NCBI GenBank assembly: GCA_029204225.1
Contig: CM055097.1
Location: forward strand, 55,933,793-55,997,792
Source of the DNA: Diphasiastrum complanatum
Taxonomy: Eukaryota; Streptophyta; Lycopodiopsida; Lycopodiales; Lycopodiaceae
Length of the DNA stretch: 64,000 nt
Direction of reading: 5' to 3'
How positions within the stretch are numbered: position 1 is the stretch's first letter; each line of letters opens with the position of its first letter. Shown here one piece after another: positions 47,101-58,428 of the stretch. The notes beneath the pieces are model-generated. The model did not search any database and was not told the origin of the DNA. It saw only the letters and a program-made list of their open reading frames with translations. A program made the position numbers and the translations under genes.

Positions 47101-48873
47101 GCCACGTAATGGTGGTAGCGTCGTAGGTTCTGAAAAGACAAAAGCATACTGATGTAATAAGTCAGAAATCACCTGAGGAACAGTTGCTGGTGTAGAAACT
47201 GGAGGAACTGGTACTGCCCGCTGAACACATAATAAGGCAGCACAATGAGCCTTCGGCAGGCTGCGAATAAACTGCTTCCCAGTAATCAACTGGAAGTCTC
47301 CCTGAGAATCAATGCCAACAAGTGAGTGTGTAACTGCATCATGTACAAATGTCAATGTCTGCTGTGTCAAGTCCAGTGTAACGGCTCCAAGAGATGCAAA
47401 CCAATCAGCACCAAGGATAAGATCATAACGCTCCATAGGGATAATGTAAAGATCTGCCTGTCCAGAGAAATCTCCAATGCGGTATGGTAAACGCTGAAAC
47501 ATCTCAGAACTAGGAAAAGAATGAGAACTGGCAACCTCAACTATGAGAGGCTGTGAAGCAGGAACAGGTGAAGCACGGATCCGACTAGTGATATAACTGC
47601 TAATAAAAGAATGAGTGCTACCAGTATCAACTAAAGCAATATACTCACGACCTGTAATACGCACACGTAACCGAATGGAGCGAGGACCAGGACGCCCTGT
47701 CCAAGTAGCATAGGCAAGCTGAGCATGGCAAGTAGCAGGAAGTAAATCAGGGGAAGGCTCAGAGGATAAGGCAGGCTCATCAGAAATATGAATGTAGATA
47801 TCGGAATCATCTGGAGTAGTGCCCTCATGGTAAAAAACAGCAGTAGTAGTAGGGAGAGGCTGGCGGCAATCACAGGCAAGATGGTCAGGACTCTTACAAC
47901 GAAAGCAAAGACGCTTCTGCTGAAGATCAACGAACTCTGCAGACGAAGGGGCAATGGAGAGAGCTGGAACAGAAGGGGCCGGTGTAGGGGTGGACGTAGC
48001 GGGAAAAGATGAAGCAGAAGGACGGGGTCGGGAGAAGCGGGAAGGAAGGGTGTCAGAGTACTTATGCTGTAAAGTACTGGCAAGAGACATCGCCTCAACA
48101 AGTGTGGTAGGACGGAAGGAAGAAACATCATAACGTAAAGCACCACGAAGCCCAGCAATGTAACGAGAAATAAGCTCAGTGGGCTGTAGATCTGTGAAAA
48201 GATAAGAAAGCTCCATAAACTGATCTGTATAAGAAGCAAGATCACTGGTCTGAGTGAGACTACGGAATGTATCACATTGGCGGTCAAGCCACTAAGGATC
48301 AATCATAGCATGGCGAAGGTCACGGCGAAAAGTATGCCATACATGGAGCCCTTCCCGATCAGGATCAACTCTATAAACTCGCCACCACGTGGCGGCACGT
48401 CCATCTAAATGTAAAGCAGCCAACTGGATCTTTTGAGGATCAGTCTTAGGGTAAATCTGAAAATATGTGTCAAGCTTAGCAAACCAATTCTCTAATAAGT
48501 TCCCGTCAGAGGAACCGGAATAGGTAGCAAGCTGTACCCTATCACGAAAGTCTCGAGCAAAGTGTGGCTCAGGAAGGGGGGGACGAGGAAAGAAACCAGG
48601 ACGTGGGTTAGATGGAATGAGCGGTCCACCACCAGGCTGACTAGCAGAAGAAGATAATAATCCAAATGGAGGGGGAGTCCCAAATGTAGGAAAAACAGGA
48701 GCTTTACCAGGACCATGAGGCTGTAAAGAATCAATCTATGACTGCATAGTAGCAAAGCCGGTCATAACTAAATCGAAGCGAAGAATGAGGCCAGAAAGGG
48801 TCTCATCCATGCGACGAAACTGATCGGATAAGGTTTCCTGAGTAGTCTCACTCGGGGTAGGTGAATGTGCCAT
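44156..48873 (-). pseudogene. Chromovirus gag-pol, one frame with six TAG stops
   Basis: Start MAHSPTPSETTQETL. Gag holds the core (LDGRAATWWRVY) and knuckle CFRCKSPDHLACDC. Then come protease LVDTGSTHSFIS, RT IDYRALNKLTIRNQYPIP and LVYFDDILIFSQ, RNase H LVETDASNVG / HEKELLAI / TDHQSLRYL, and integrase with an HHCC finger and all three catalytic acids (ISMDFILGL, ILSDRDSKF, DGQSEVLNR). The chromodomain is FLVQWDGRIEEATWEPIDVF. Everything reads in one frame apart from one indel near 46,130. The six stops (48,736, 48,292, 45,620, 44,828, 44,633, 44,456) are all TAG. The chromodomain normally steers integration to chosen chromatin. Confidence 0.93.
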
Positions 48874-48939
48874 AATGATAGTGGAAGGAATAGACGAAAA
48901 CTTGAGGGAGCGGACTCTTGTCGTCACCCCAAATTAGCC

Positions 48940-49534
48940 TATTACAACCAATATTATCACAACTGAAAAAAAAAGGCAGCAATGAACAATGGAGAAGCTG
49001 TAAAAATGCGCTGGACAGCCAGGGAAAAAATGTGAATTTGAAAGATTAAACGGAGTCAGAATTCCTGAAAATGTGGTGGAGAATGAGCACGCGACAGCCT
49101 TTTGATAAGCTGTAAAAGATGGCTAGAAATGGAGAAAAAAAATAAGCAAAAGTGAAAAGTTGGGAGTGCTGAGGCAGCGATTTACAGGTTGAAGAATTTT
49201 AGTTGTTTGAAATAGCAAATGATGTCGGAATTGGGTAGTTTTTGGATGAGGATGGGCGTTGGACAGGAACTGACTGTGGAAGATGGCTGCAAACTGGAAA
49301 AATATCAGACGAAAGTGACAGGTCGGAAGGCAGGGACAGCGATGGAAAGGAAGAGGAGGAGCGCTGGGCAGCAAGGAAAAGAGGGGACAAAACAGGGGGA
49401 GAGCTGGGCAGGAAGGAGTGGAAGGAGCAGCGATGGAACAGGGCTAGCAAAGCGGCAATGGAGCTATAGGAACAGCGATGGAGGAGCAAGGCAAGGCAGC
49501 AAAGAAAAAAAAATTCCAGATTGTGCTCAGAAAA
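48940..49534 (-). other. Chromovirus 5' leader
   Basis: About 600 bp between the primer site and gag. Frames of 75-116 codons occur on both strands but are low complexity (Ser/Phe or Arg/Lys rich), with no motif. Confidence 0.6.
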
Positions 49535-49547
49535 GTGCTCTGATGCC
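49535..49547 (-). other. Primer binding site, tRNA-iMet type
   Basis: On minus TGGCATCAGAGCA, one base from TGGTATCAGAGC. Confidence 0.75.
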
Positions 49548-49548
49548 A

Positions 49549-49966
49549 AGTTATGAATAGAGCCACAGCTGATCTAGAGCTAAGCTATGAAAGCAGCACA
49601 TAAGCAAGACTTAAACCTAGAAAGCAGGAAAGAGAGAGATTAAGGAGGCTAAAGAGAGAGATCAATATCATCAGCTGAATGACAAATGACACAGTTTCCC
49701 TACTTATAGCCAAGAGGAAGCCCTAAAAGGAAGCTTCCAATGGCTAGGGCCCAACTGGGAGGGATAATAGTGCGCCCTCCAAGAAGGCCCCCACTCTCCA
49801 ATAATATGTCCAAATGGCCTACTAATGAATAATAAGGCCAAAGGCCAACCATATAGTCTGAATGTCACTAATGACTAAAAAAGGGCCCAAGGCCTGCTTA
49901 TGCATAAAGTTAAGTAACTGTAAATGTAAATGGACGCGGCGAATGTAATGAGCCGAGTCCATAACT
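49549..49966 (-). repeat. 5' LTR of the chromovirus
   Basis: 418 bp from 49,966 to 49,549 on minus, starting AGTTATGGACTCGGC and ending CTATTCATAACT. The primer site follows directly. Confidence 0.93.
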
Positions 49967-49971
49967 TCCCC

Positions 49972-50473
49972 ACCAGAGAGGTTTCAATACTGGAGTCTCT
50001 ATGAACAGCTTCTTTGCAGAACACCTCCTCACATTCTTCTACCAAATCAACTTCTTATTAATCCTCAAAATCTTTAGATCACAACGTCCTAGAAAGGATC
50101 TGAAAATTAATGAGCTTTCTTGATGATGAGGATGTTGACCTCGGGAGTTAAATCATAGGCTCTCTACGAACCATACAGCTTGTACTTTTTCTGAGATTTA
50201 TGTCAGGATTTAGTGTTATACGTTGCATGCCTCCTCCATATCATATATTTTCATTTCAAGTAATCTTCATGAATTACGATTTATATATGCATTTTGATGT
50301 ATAAAACTAGACTACAACACATGTTCTTATGTACTATGAGGATTTACAGCTTCAAAATATTGTCTTTTTCTTAGGACCTGAATATACATGCATCCAAAAT
50401 GACAATGAAAACTTGATATGTACTTTTTCTAGCGGAAATAGTATTCAATATTGAAATAAAAAGGACGGTGTAC
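49972..50473. other. PP7 intron between exon and chromovirus
   Basis: About 500 bp without a gene. It holds the 5' end of the 14.7-kb intron. Confidence 0.7.
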
Positions 50474-50620
50474 CTGAAATTGCGGATAGTCTGGTGCACT
50501 GAATAGTGTAATAAGCTTCCCAGATTTAACAATATGGTCAACGGTATAGCCTTTTTCCATGTCAGCCATATCATCCCTCTTCTCCCTTGCATCCGGGCCT
50601 TCATGTGAACGCACGATGAG
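50474..50620 (-). CDS. PP7: PP7 exon: RSHE / SAPDY segment, 49 codons
   Basis: The exon follows acceptor TTTGTAG and reads LIVRSHEGPDAREKRDDM, then GYTVDHIVKSGKLITLFSAP and DYPQFQ, ending CAG|GTACAC. RSHEGP is the last conserved metal-binding His region of the PPP fold. SAPDY replaces the SAPNYC of PP1/PP2A, as usual in PP7. It joins the 165-codon exon exactly (HKLK/LIVRSHE, compare KLIIRSHE in Arabidopsis). The chromovirus LTR ends about 500 bp downstream of its donor. Confidence 0.95.
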
Positions 50621-51464
50621 CTACAAATTTAAGTAAAATGGGCACAACATCAATGATATGGTCTATAGCATGGGGTCTATAGCACCATGCATTACATAAT
50701 TTGGACAATTAAGTTCACATAATATTCATGATTAAAATTTATAAATATGATCAAACTTTCAAATTTCAGCACTTTGCAGCTATGAATTTTAATGCCAAGC
50801 GTAGGAATAATGGCATAAGAAAACTGGCTTCACAAACTTTTTATTCACAGAAAAACTAAAACCAAAACCTAACTAAAAGCCAAAAGGGGAAGTTGCATGC
50901 TGACTCTAAACACAACTAAAACCCATGGTCTTTACTCAACTAAATATCAAATGGGAGTTTTCAAGCTAGACTCTGAGCCAATCAACATCTACAACAGCGA
51001 GAAAATTCCATGCATGATGATAGCTGGTGGCTGGATAAGATAAATCCATGACTATTGAGAGTCACATTCTTACTCATCAACAAACTCATGCATAAAGAAT
51101 TTTAATTGTGTCGTAGCTACAACTTCTGGGTCCAGATGCCTGGTCTTCTGCATGTGCATCCAAGTATATTTCCTAGTTTACATTTTGTCTTGCAACACAG
51201 ATCCTTTGAACTAGTCAACAGACCTTGCTGACATCTCATCAGTTTCAGTAACAAAACGTAAAGCCCACATAAGCCAGTTCACATCAGTTGAAATAAGTAT
51301 ATCAAATATGTAAGGCTATTGTAAGTTCTTCTCCTACACACTAAACAAAGCAACAATGGCTTTGAAGCCCAAGACCATTGTTACTATACCCAAAAGGCAT
51401 CCTCACCACGAATATGTAAAGGCTCTTGTAAGTTCTCTTCCTACACTCTAAAAATAAGCAACAA

Positions 51465-51680
51465 TGGTTTTAAAGGCCAAGGCGGACCATCTTGCCCACT
51501 TTATCCATGCCTGCACTTTCTGTGCTCATAATAAATATTCTCGTGAAAGCCTAGTGAACTCTTGCAAAGTTCGCCTATTCCTTACCGCCAACGAACAAAT
51601 ATTTCATTGGACTTTATCCTTGGTCAACCCCATATTTCCCATGGACATCGAGGTGAGCATTTTGCTCTCAAAGGCTACAG
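51465..51680 (+). pseudogene. Ty3/gypsy integrase zinc-finger fragment
   Basis: HFIHACTFCAHNKYSRE, then after a frameshift QSSPIPYRQRTNISLDFILG, matches the integrase Cys pair and first catalytic Asp region (compare CPFCLRNKYSRA and TDISMDFILGL of the 9-kb chromovirus). Plus strand, opposite to the fragment that follows. From 50,621 to 51,464 nothing is recognised. Confidence 0.75.
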
Positions 51681-51768
51681 GCCTTCCCTCCTGCATCAGC
51701 ATTGCCCCTCACAGCATTGTCACTCACATCTGTATCAAGGATATAGGGTTTTAGAGGGTCAACAATTT

Positions 51769-52900
51769 TTAGAGTGATGCACTCATGATAGCTTGCTTTA
51801 ACTGATCAAAGCTTGCTTGATGAAATTCAGTCCACTCACCAAACTTGTTCTTTCGAGTTAAATCAATCAAAGATGCTGCGATACGGGAGTAATCTTTAAC
51901 ATATTTTCTATAAAACACCGCCAATCCTAGGAAAGATTGCAATGTTGTCAAATTAGCTGGCACAGGCCACGCAACGATCACAACAACTTTCTTAGGATCC
52001 GGTCTTACTCCATCACCAATCGCAATATGACCTAGATACTCAATTTCCTTTGTACAAAGTCACTCTTTTTTGCATTAGCAAACGGTTTGTTTTCCCTCAA
52101 GGTAGACAACACAGTCCTAAGGTGGGTCGCATGCTTGGCCTCACCTGCATTGTAAGTCAAAATATCATCACTAAAGTTTACAACTAACTTACCCATATAC
52201 GATCTGAGCACATCATTCATCAACATCATGAATGTAGCTGGGGCGTTAGTTAAACCAAAGGGCATCACAAGATACTCATTGTGACCAAACCGAGTTCATA
52301 AGGCAGTTTTATGAACATCCTCTTCACGAACTCTAACCTAATAATACCCAATCTTCAAGTTTATCTTACTAAACACAATAGCACCATAAAGAGCATTAAG
52401 TAAACCATAGGATATCGATGCTTACTAGTTATCTTATTGAGGCCTCGATAATCCACACACGCACGCCAAGACCCATCCTTCTTTTTTACTAGAATGATCG
52501 GCGAGGCAAAAGAAGCTAGGTCTGATCTGCTCATGTGCAAGATAAATCCTCTAGCATCTTACTCACCTCCACTTCCTCTCTCAAACTCATTTTCTAAGGT
52601 GGTCTATTGGACAGGATCCGAGAATAAGCTCAATCTTATGTTCAACATTTCTATTAGGCAGGAATGCAGATGGCAAATCATCAGTAAACACATCTACAAA
52701 CTCACTCCTAATTCGATGGTCTAGGTTAGCTGAAGTATTGTCTTGCACCTGCCACATGCTACTCTCACTAGTACTAGTAGTCATATCCAGCATAAAATGA
52801 AACTGCGTAGCTAAAATAAATGGTCTTGGGAGCACAAGTTGCTCACCACGGATGGAATGAAGCTCACCACCATGCTAAAACTCATACACATGAGTATCCA
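51769..52900 (-). pseudogene. Ty3/gypsy RT pseudogene
   Basis: On minus: EFVDVFTDDLPSAFLP and VEHKIELILG (RT entry), broken palm, then [32 protein letters not shown] (YxDD altered to FSDD), and AWPVPANLTTLQSFLGLAVF, with the connection domain ending near 51,769. Frameshifts lie between the parts. Another gypsy element (52,903-56,287) inserted at its upstream side. Confidence 0.82.
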
Positions 52901-52902
52901 AG

Positions 52903-53260
52903 TGTAATGGTTCCTAACACCACAGTAGGGCAAACACTAACTGATCCCCCCAACCTTGCCTACTCCCTGATATAAAGTAAGCCCCTCCTAGCCCAGTGTG
53001 AGGACTGGTAGCATGCAACTGCCAAGTGTCGGCCACGTGGCACTGACGTGGCCGACTGCACGTCGGGACCCAACTGGGGGCCCTGTCCTGCTGACAGGGT
53101 CCCTAGACTGTGTTAGACCCGCCATGGCTATGGACCGTGCTGGGGCACACTACTCACACTGTCTTGCCCTGTTGGTCGTGTACGCTGGAAACGACCCTGA
53201 CTATGGTATCTGACCTATCTGTGTTCTCTAGGGTTCGGCACTAGTCACGAGCTCGTAACA
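52903..53260 (-). repeat. 3' LTR, 358 bp
   Basis: On minus it starts TGTTACGAGCTCGTG after the purine tract and ends ATTACA. Complete where the 5' copy is truncated. Confidence 0.75.
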
Positions 53261-53271
53261 CTCCCTCCCCC

Positions 53272-56069
53272 TTAAGAACCGTCTTGGTCCTCTAAGACAA
53301 AGTCTGGAAAAATCTTGCGAAGGACGCTGCCTCTTTCCCAAGTGGCATTCTCAACAGGCTGATCATTCCACTTGACAAGATATTCTCGGTATAGAGTATG
53401 ACGAGTCTGCGTCTCTCTACTATCAAGAATCTCCTCTAGTTCATGTGGAGGTTGCTGAGGATCCAATGGGAGAACTAGAACACTGTCCCCTACCAAATTT
53501 TCTGATCTGGCTAAGGCTTTTCATAATTGACTTACATGAAAGACTGGAAAAACCTTACTACTGTGTGGGAGTTCTAGTTCATAGGTGACCTCACCTAGTC
53601 TCCTACTGATGGTAAAGGGACCACAATACCTAGGAGACAACTTAGCACACACTCCTGATTTGAGGGTTTTAGAGTCAACTGGGACTCTCAAGTAGACTTT
53701 CTCACTAGCGGAGAACTGCACATCCCGTCTATATGGATCTGCATAATGCCTGGCTCTAGCCATTTTGGTCAGACGGTCAACTGTGACCCATATAGCGTCA
53801 TTACCCTTTTGGGTTTTAGGCAAGCCTACTATAAAATCCATGGAGATACTGTCCCATTTACCAGCTGGTATTTCTAAGGGCTGCAACAACCCTCCTGCCT
53901 TTAAACGCTCTGCTTTGTTTACTTGACATTTCTGGCAGCTGGTTACATGTTGTTGGACGTCCTTTTTCATACTGGGCCAGAAAAATTGCCTACGAAGAAG
54001 CTCATAGGTCTTCTGTATGCCTGGGTGTCCCGCACTAGGATTGTCATGACATTCATATAGGACCTGCTGCCTATAATTCTCTGAATTGGGGACACACATA
54101 CTCTATTTCTATAGAGCAAGTACTCATCCTGAATGGAATATTGCTTCCATTTGAATCCTTCAGTCAACAGAGACCCTCAACCACTGGGGTTTGCTTGGGT
54201 AATACAGGCTCAGAATCCTCAACGGCATCTGACGTATACTTGGACTCATCATCATCCTCAACGGAAGCTGCCGTATTCTTGGATGAACTGGCACCAGCCC
54301 CGGAAACTGGTTCTAGAGTCTGTAACTGTCTGCTCTAGACTGAGTTCCAGATAGTAGAGAAGAATGCATCATGCTGGCACATCCCTCTCAAGGACTCGAT
54401 TAACTCATTACGAATCTGAATAAAACTCAGCTTGTTTATCATAGGCATTCTACTAAGGGCATATGCTACTGTATTGAATTTCCCCCATCTATATCTGATA
54501 GACATATCAAACTCTTGCATCAACTCTGCCCAACGAACTTTCCGACCTCTAAGCTCAGGTTGATTGCAAAGGTATCTGAGACTTTCGTGGTCTGTCAGGA
54601 CCTCAAAGTTGGCACCATACAAATTATGCCTCCAAGTCTTAAGGGCATGGACTATAGAAAAGAGTTCCTTTTCATAGGCACTGTACCTAGTCTGAGCTGG
54701 CTCGAGTTTTTTACTCTCGAACGCAACTGGTCGTCCACCCTGAGTTAGCACAGCACCAACTGCAAAGTCGCTAGCATCTGTTTTGACCACAAATGGCTGA
54801 TTGGGGTCGACGACTTTAAAACTGGTGCTGTAGCTAAGGCTGTTTTGAGAGCATCAAAGCTCTCCTGCTGTGCGGACTCCCAAATGAACTCCTTTCCCTT
54901 CCCCTTAAGAAGATTTGTCATGGGAACTGCTATCTGAGCATATTCCTTGACAAATTGTCTGTAATATCCCGACAAACCAAGAAAGATCTGAAGTTCCAAA
55001 ATATTCTGAGGTCTCAGCCAACTGAGTATGGCTTTAACCTTATTCAGGTCCATCTTAATCCCATCTGCCGAGATAATGTGACCCAAATATGCTACTTCTT
55101 CCACGACACGAAGAATTCACACTTGGATTCTTTAGCATAAAGCTTAGGCTTTCTAAGCAGTCGAAACACCTTTCTGAGGTGTTTTAGATGCTCCTTTCTC
55201 GTTTTACTGTAGACGAGGATGTCATCTAAAAATACGACTACAAACTTACCCAAGTATGGTCTGAGGACACTGTTCATCGGGTCATAAAAGTAGTTGGAGC
55301 ATTTGTGAGCCCAAATGGCATCACCTCAAACTCATAATGACCGTGACGAGTCCTAAAAGCTGTGACTTTATTGAGGGCTCTGTAATCTACGCAAAGACGC
55401 ATAGACCCCTCTTTCTTTTTCACCAAAAGGACTGGTGAGGCCCATGGTGAACTACTGGTCTGAATTTGGCCTTTCCCAAGATAATCTATTAACTGCCTAG
55501 TTATTTCTTCATCCTCTATTCGGCTGACCCGATACGAAGGTTTAGAAACAGGTGTTGTACCTGGTACTAGGTTTATTACATGATCTACCTCTCTGCTAGG
55601 TGGTAAACCATGTGGCAAATCTTCAGGAAAAACATCTTTAAATTTAGACAATAAAGTTTCTAATTTACTGATTTTCTGTTGTAAAGAACTGGAAATAGAA
55701 ACTTCAGGAATAAACTGAAAGTCACATGAAAATACCTGATGGTCGTCGTCTCCGATTAGCTGACAGAGCTCTGAACTGCAGACCATAGGACTGTCCATGC
55801 AGCTGGATCTCTCGGCCTTTATGCTGAAAGCTGAGGGTGTTCTCCTGATAGTTTCTGTGGAGGGAAGGTCCTAAACTGTAGAGCCAATCTCTCCCGAAAA
55901 CAATGTCTATGCGATCCAGGTGCATTATCTGAAAGTTTATTTCATCTTGGTACCCCTGAATACCAAGATTTAAGTTACTTACCATAGTTTCCCAGATTTT
56001 CTTATCTTTACCCTTAGCTAGTGAAACTATGTACCTATTGTAATAGATCCTAACACCACAGTAGGGCAA
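53272..56069 (-). pseudogene. gypsy pol: protease to chromodomain, broken
   Basis: Minus frames in order: protease end [22 protein letters not shown] entry [40 protein letters not shown] (deletion inside the palm), [15 protein letters not shown] (FLDD active site); RNase [39 protein letters not shown]; integrase [47 protein letters not shown]. The frame then jumps from [16 protein letters not shown] to [10 protein letters not shown], losing the second Asp and the Glu. The chromodomain is YREYLVKWNDQPVENATWE. Four or more frameshifts. Confidence 0.88.
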
Positions 56070-56287
56070 ACACTAACTGATCCACCCAACCTTGCCTACT
56101 CCCTGATATAGAGACTGGTAGCATGCAACTGCCAAGTGTCGGCTACGTGGCACTGACGTGGCCGACTGCACATCGGGAACCAACTGGGGGCCCTATCCTA
56201 CTGACAAGGTCCCTAGACTGTGTTAGGCCCGCCATAGCTATGGACCGTGCTGGGGCACACTACTCACACTGTCTTGCCCTGTTGGTC
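56039..56287 (-). repeat. 5' LTR remnant
   Basis: Matches 52,903-53,190 (GACTGGTAGCATGCAACTGC, GGGGGCCCT, GTCTTGCCCTGTTGGTCGTG). The LTR start is cut at 56,287, and a ~25-bp segment is missing in the middle. Confidence 0.85.
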
Positions 56288-56324
56288 GTGTACGCTATAT
56301 TCGGTCCGAACAGGTCCAAAACCG

Positions 56325-56326
<2 letters not shown>

Positions 56327-56366
<40 letters not shown>
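56327..56366 (+). repeat. (GA)n microsatellite
   Basis: About 40 bp of GA repeat. No LINE end is recognisable on either side. Confidence 0.95.
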
Positions 56367-56369
<3 letters not shown>

Positions 56370-57079
56370 AAGGGGACTTCTTGATGAGCGGGCTTCTGTT
56401 GACCATAAGAGCCCCCTCAGCATGGGCCCAGTATGTACCATGCACTCTAATACACTATGCCAATTCACATCTTACCTTTAAGCTTTCAACATTGCAATTT
56501 GCCCTTTTCAGTTTTGTCTTTCAAGTTTGAAGGTTCAACCTTTAAATTAGGTTTTAACTTTCAAACCGTCTGATTTTGGCATTTCGAATCTAGGGTCCGG
56601 AGTTTGAACTTTAAATTGCAGTCTTCAACTTTGCAAATTGCTATGACATATGTATTATGTGGCATTTCATAATCCTTATTCACGTTTTATCATGATTGAT
56701 CATTTATCACTGAGGATTGCAATTTGCCATGATGTTGTCACCTGTGAACTAGGTATGGTTGCACCATCATATCTAATCATTGGAGCAATACAAGGAAGCG
56801 CCACATATTGAATATCTTAATGTCTTCCTGCATGGGGACAATGTTTTTGAGATCCATCGACACCTCTGGGGTGGCAATTGCCAATGACGGGCGATTGCAT
56901 GTTCACACATATTTGCGTTGCCATTGAGGAGGTGCGGCCATAGCACGTTGTACAAGTATAAGATCAATCCATTTAACACTACAATATAACTAGTCAAAAG
57001 GTTTAGTTTGAATGACTGATGACCAGTCACCAATCATGATTGAATGTTCAATGGTTCAATTGAATTCCATGCACATTGC

Positions 57080-57245
57080 ATTGTACAGGTTTTCACGGAC
57101 AATGCAACGAATTGCATTGCCATGGGTTGGCTCGTTAATGAGACCTACCCCCGCATCTTTTGGACACCTTGTGTTGCACATTGCCTGGACCTATTTGTCA
57201 AGGATGTAGCCAAGATACCATGGATCATGGAGGTGTTGGGCATGC
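57080..57245 (+). pseudogene. hAT transposase (DUF659-type) fragment
   Basis: Frame VFTDNATNCIAMGWLVNETY, then PRIFWTPCVAHCLDLFVKDV and AKIPWIMEV. This is the conserved block of plant hAT-like transposases with the catalytic Asp region (VVTDNAxNxxxAGRxL...PCAAHCxDLxLxDI). It is interior sequence only and no termini are found. It is on the opposite strand from the hAT piece at 37.1 kb, so the two are probably different insertions. From 56,370 to 57,080 nothing is recognised. Confidence 0.8.
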
Positions 57246-57309
57246 CCCGAGATTCTTGTTTTCCTGTTGAACCAAAGCTTTTTCGGTTTTAACTGCTGCT
57301 ATTTTACAG

Positions 57310-57490
57310 GCCAAGTTGCTACATACTCATCAACAATGGCAAGTCCAGTTTTTAGTCTAAAGGGATGATCGTCCTATTGAGGAAGCTACATGGGAGCCTA
57401 TTGAAGTTTTTTACCATACTCCTCTCCTTGCAAATCAAGCACACTCACTTGTAGCTACTATTCCCTCTCGGAGTGCTCCTGCCATATACA
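57310..57490 (+). pseudogene. gypsy chromodomain fragment
   Basis: FLV*RDDRPIEEATWEPIEV, then FYHTPLLANQAHS, matches the chromodomain of the 9-kb chromovirus (FLVQWDGRIEEATWEPIDVF) on the plus strand. One TAG sits at a position that is Gln in the relative. Confidence 0.75.
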
Positions 57491-57973
57491 TGTTCCTACT
57501 CCAACGGTTCCTCCTTGATGCTATTTTTCTACTGGTACTAGTTCCTTTTCTACTTTGCCTACATTGGGGGCAATGCTTTTCTGAGACGCTGAGAGTTATC
57601 GACTATTGGTCTATTGGCGTACTAGGCTTATACATGGCACACAATGTTCATTGTAGATTCTAGCTCTAGATTCACATAGTATGTGCGAGATGCAATGTGA
57701 TCATCGATTCATTTGAGCCTTGAGGATATGATATCTTTGTGGCTGTCCTGAAACCTCTACATTTTCATTCATATTGGATGATAGACCAATCTATATTTAT
57801 TATGTCCTAATATTGGCAATGGGCAAGTTGCAACTTGAGTCACCTTCATTAGATTACCCTACATTGTGGACTCTAGCTCTGGAGTCGTTGACTATGTAGT
57901 TTACTATAGTCTATATCATCATTCATGTAGCTTTCAAACAGTGATGAATCATGTATGTAAACTCAAGAATGAG

Positions 57974-57989
57974 CGGCAACGGCGCCAAT
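57974..57989 (-). other. Primer binding site, tRNA-Asp type
   Basis: On minus TGGCGCCGTTGCCGC follows ACAACAT, as LTR ends do in Tat/Ogre-type elements. Similarity to the tRNA stops after ~15 bases, so it is an ordinary primer site, unlike 12,186-12,260. The LTR would lie to its right. Confidence 0.5.
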
Positions 57990-58428
57990 GTTGTGCTTTT
58001 AGTTTCTTTCTATGTTCTATTATGGCGATCTCCCATCATGTATTATGACTCTTGACTATATGGTCTGATTTTTGTATTGTATTATGTAATTGTTGAAACT
58101 TGATAGTGGGGACTTATAGATCAAAATTTAGAAATTAGAATTTTGAATGATGAATCTTGATTCTAGAATCTAATCACCTGAAATTTCAAACAAATTATCG
58201 TACTTAAGGTTTAACTAATCATTGATGCCTAATCTACAGCCTAAATCCTGAAATTTATGACTAGACAAAAAACTTTGCAAATATACAGCCCTAGGTCCAA
58301 ATCTCCAATTCAGTTGCGTCAACTAGGTTCAAATCAATTAAATTGGTCCGATTTGAATCGGTCAAGAAACAAATATCGATTTCGACCATGATAAAGTTCA
58401 TAAGGTCAATGGCGACAATCACAAACAA

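Larger units (their letters stand above)
40955..49966 (-). mobile_element. Complete Ty3/gypsy chromovirus, 9.0 kb
   Basis: Two 418-bp LTRs with perfect 7-bp inverted ends (AGTTATG/CATAACT) flank the element. The adjoining 5 bp are TCCCC on both sides (40,950-40,954 and 49,967-49,971), a target duplication. The LTRs differ at about 10 positions, so the insertion is fairly young. The order on minus is primer site, gag, protease, RT, RNase H, integrase, chromodomain, an extra ORF, purine tract, LTR. A LINE is nested at 42.1-44.1 kb. It lies in the PP7 intron, in the same orientation as PP7. Confidence 0.95.
52903..56287 (-). mobile_element. Ty3/gypsy chromovirus lacking gag, 3.4 kb
   Basis: On minus: a truncated 5' LTR (56,287-56,039) joined directly to protease, then RT, RNase H, integrase, chromodomain, purine tract AGGGGGAGGGAG and a complete 3' LTR. 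Primer site, leader, gag and the protease start are deleted. Most of the integrase catalytic core is also missing. It cannot move by itself. Located in the PP7 intron in the same orientation as PP7. Confidence 0.88.

Noticed and set aside
47631-48302. Long minus frame overlapping gag-pol
   Set aside because: It is a shifted-frame shadow of the chromovirus gag-pol, rich in Leu and Ser, with no motif.
44456-48738. TAG read as a sense codon, or RNA editing rescuing the chromovirus
   Set aside because: Nothing in the PP7 exons or other genes here supports a changed code, and nuclear editing of this kind is not known; methylation-linked mutation explains the pattern more simply.
48940-49560. Overlapping ORFs on both strands in the chromovirus leader
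   Set aside because: Low-complexity Ser/Phe and Arg/Gly/Lys readings of a purine/pyrimidine-biased leader; no motif and no start context.
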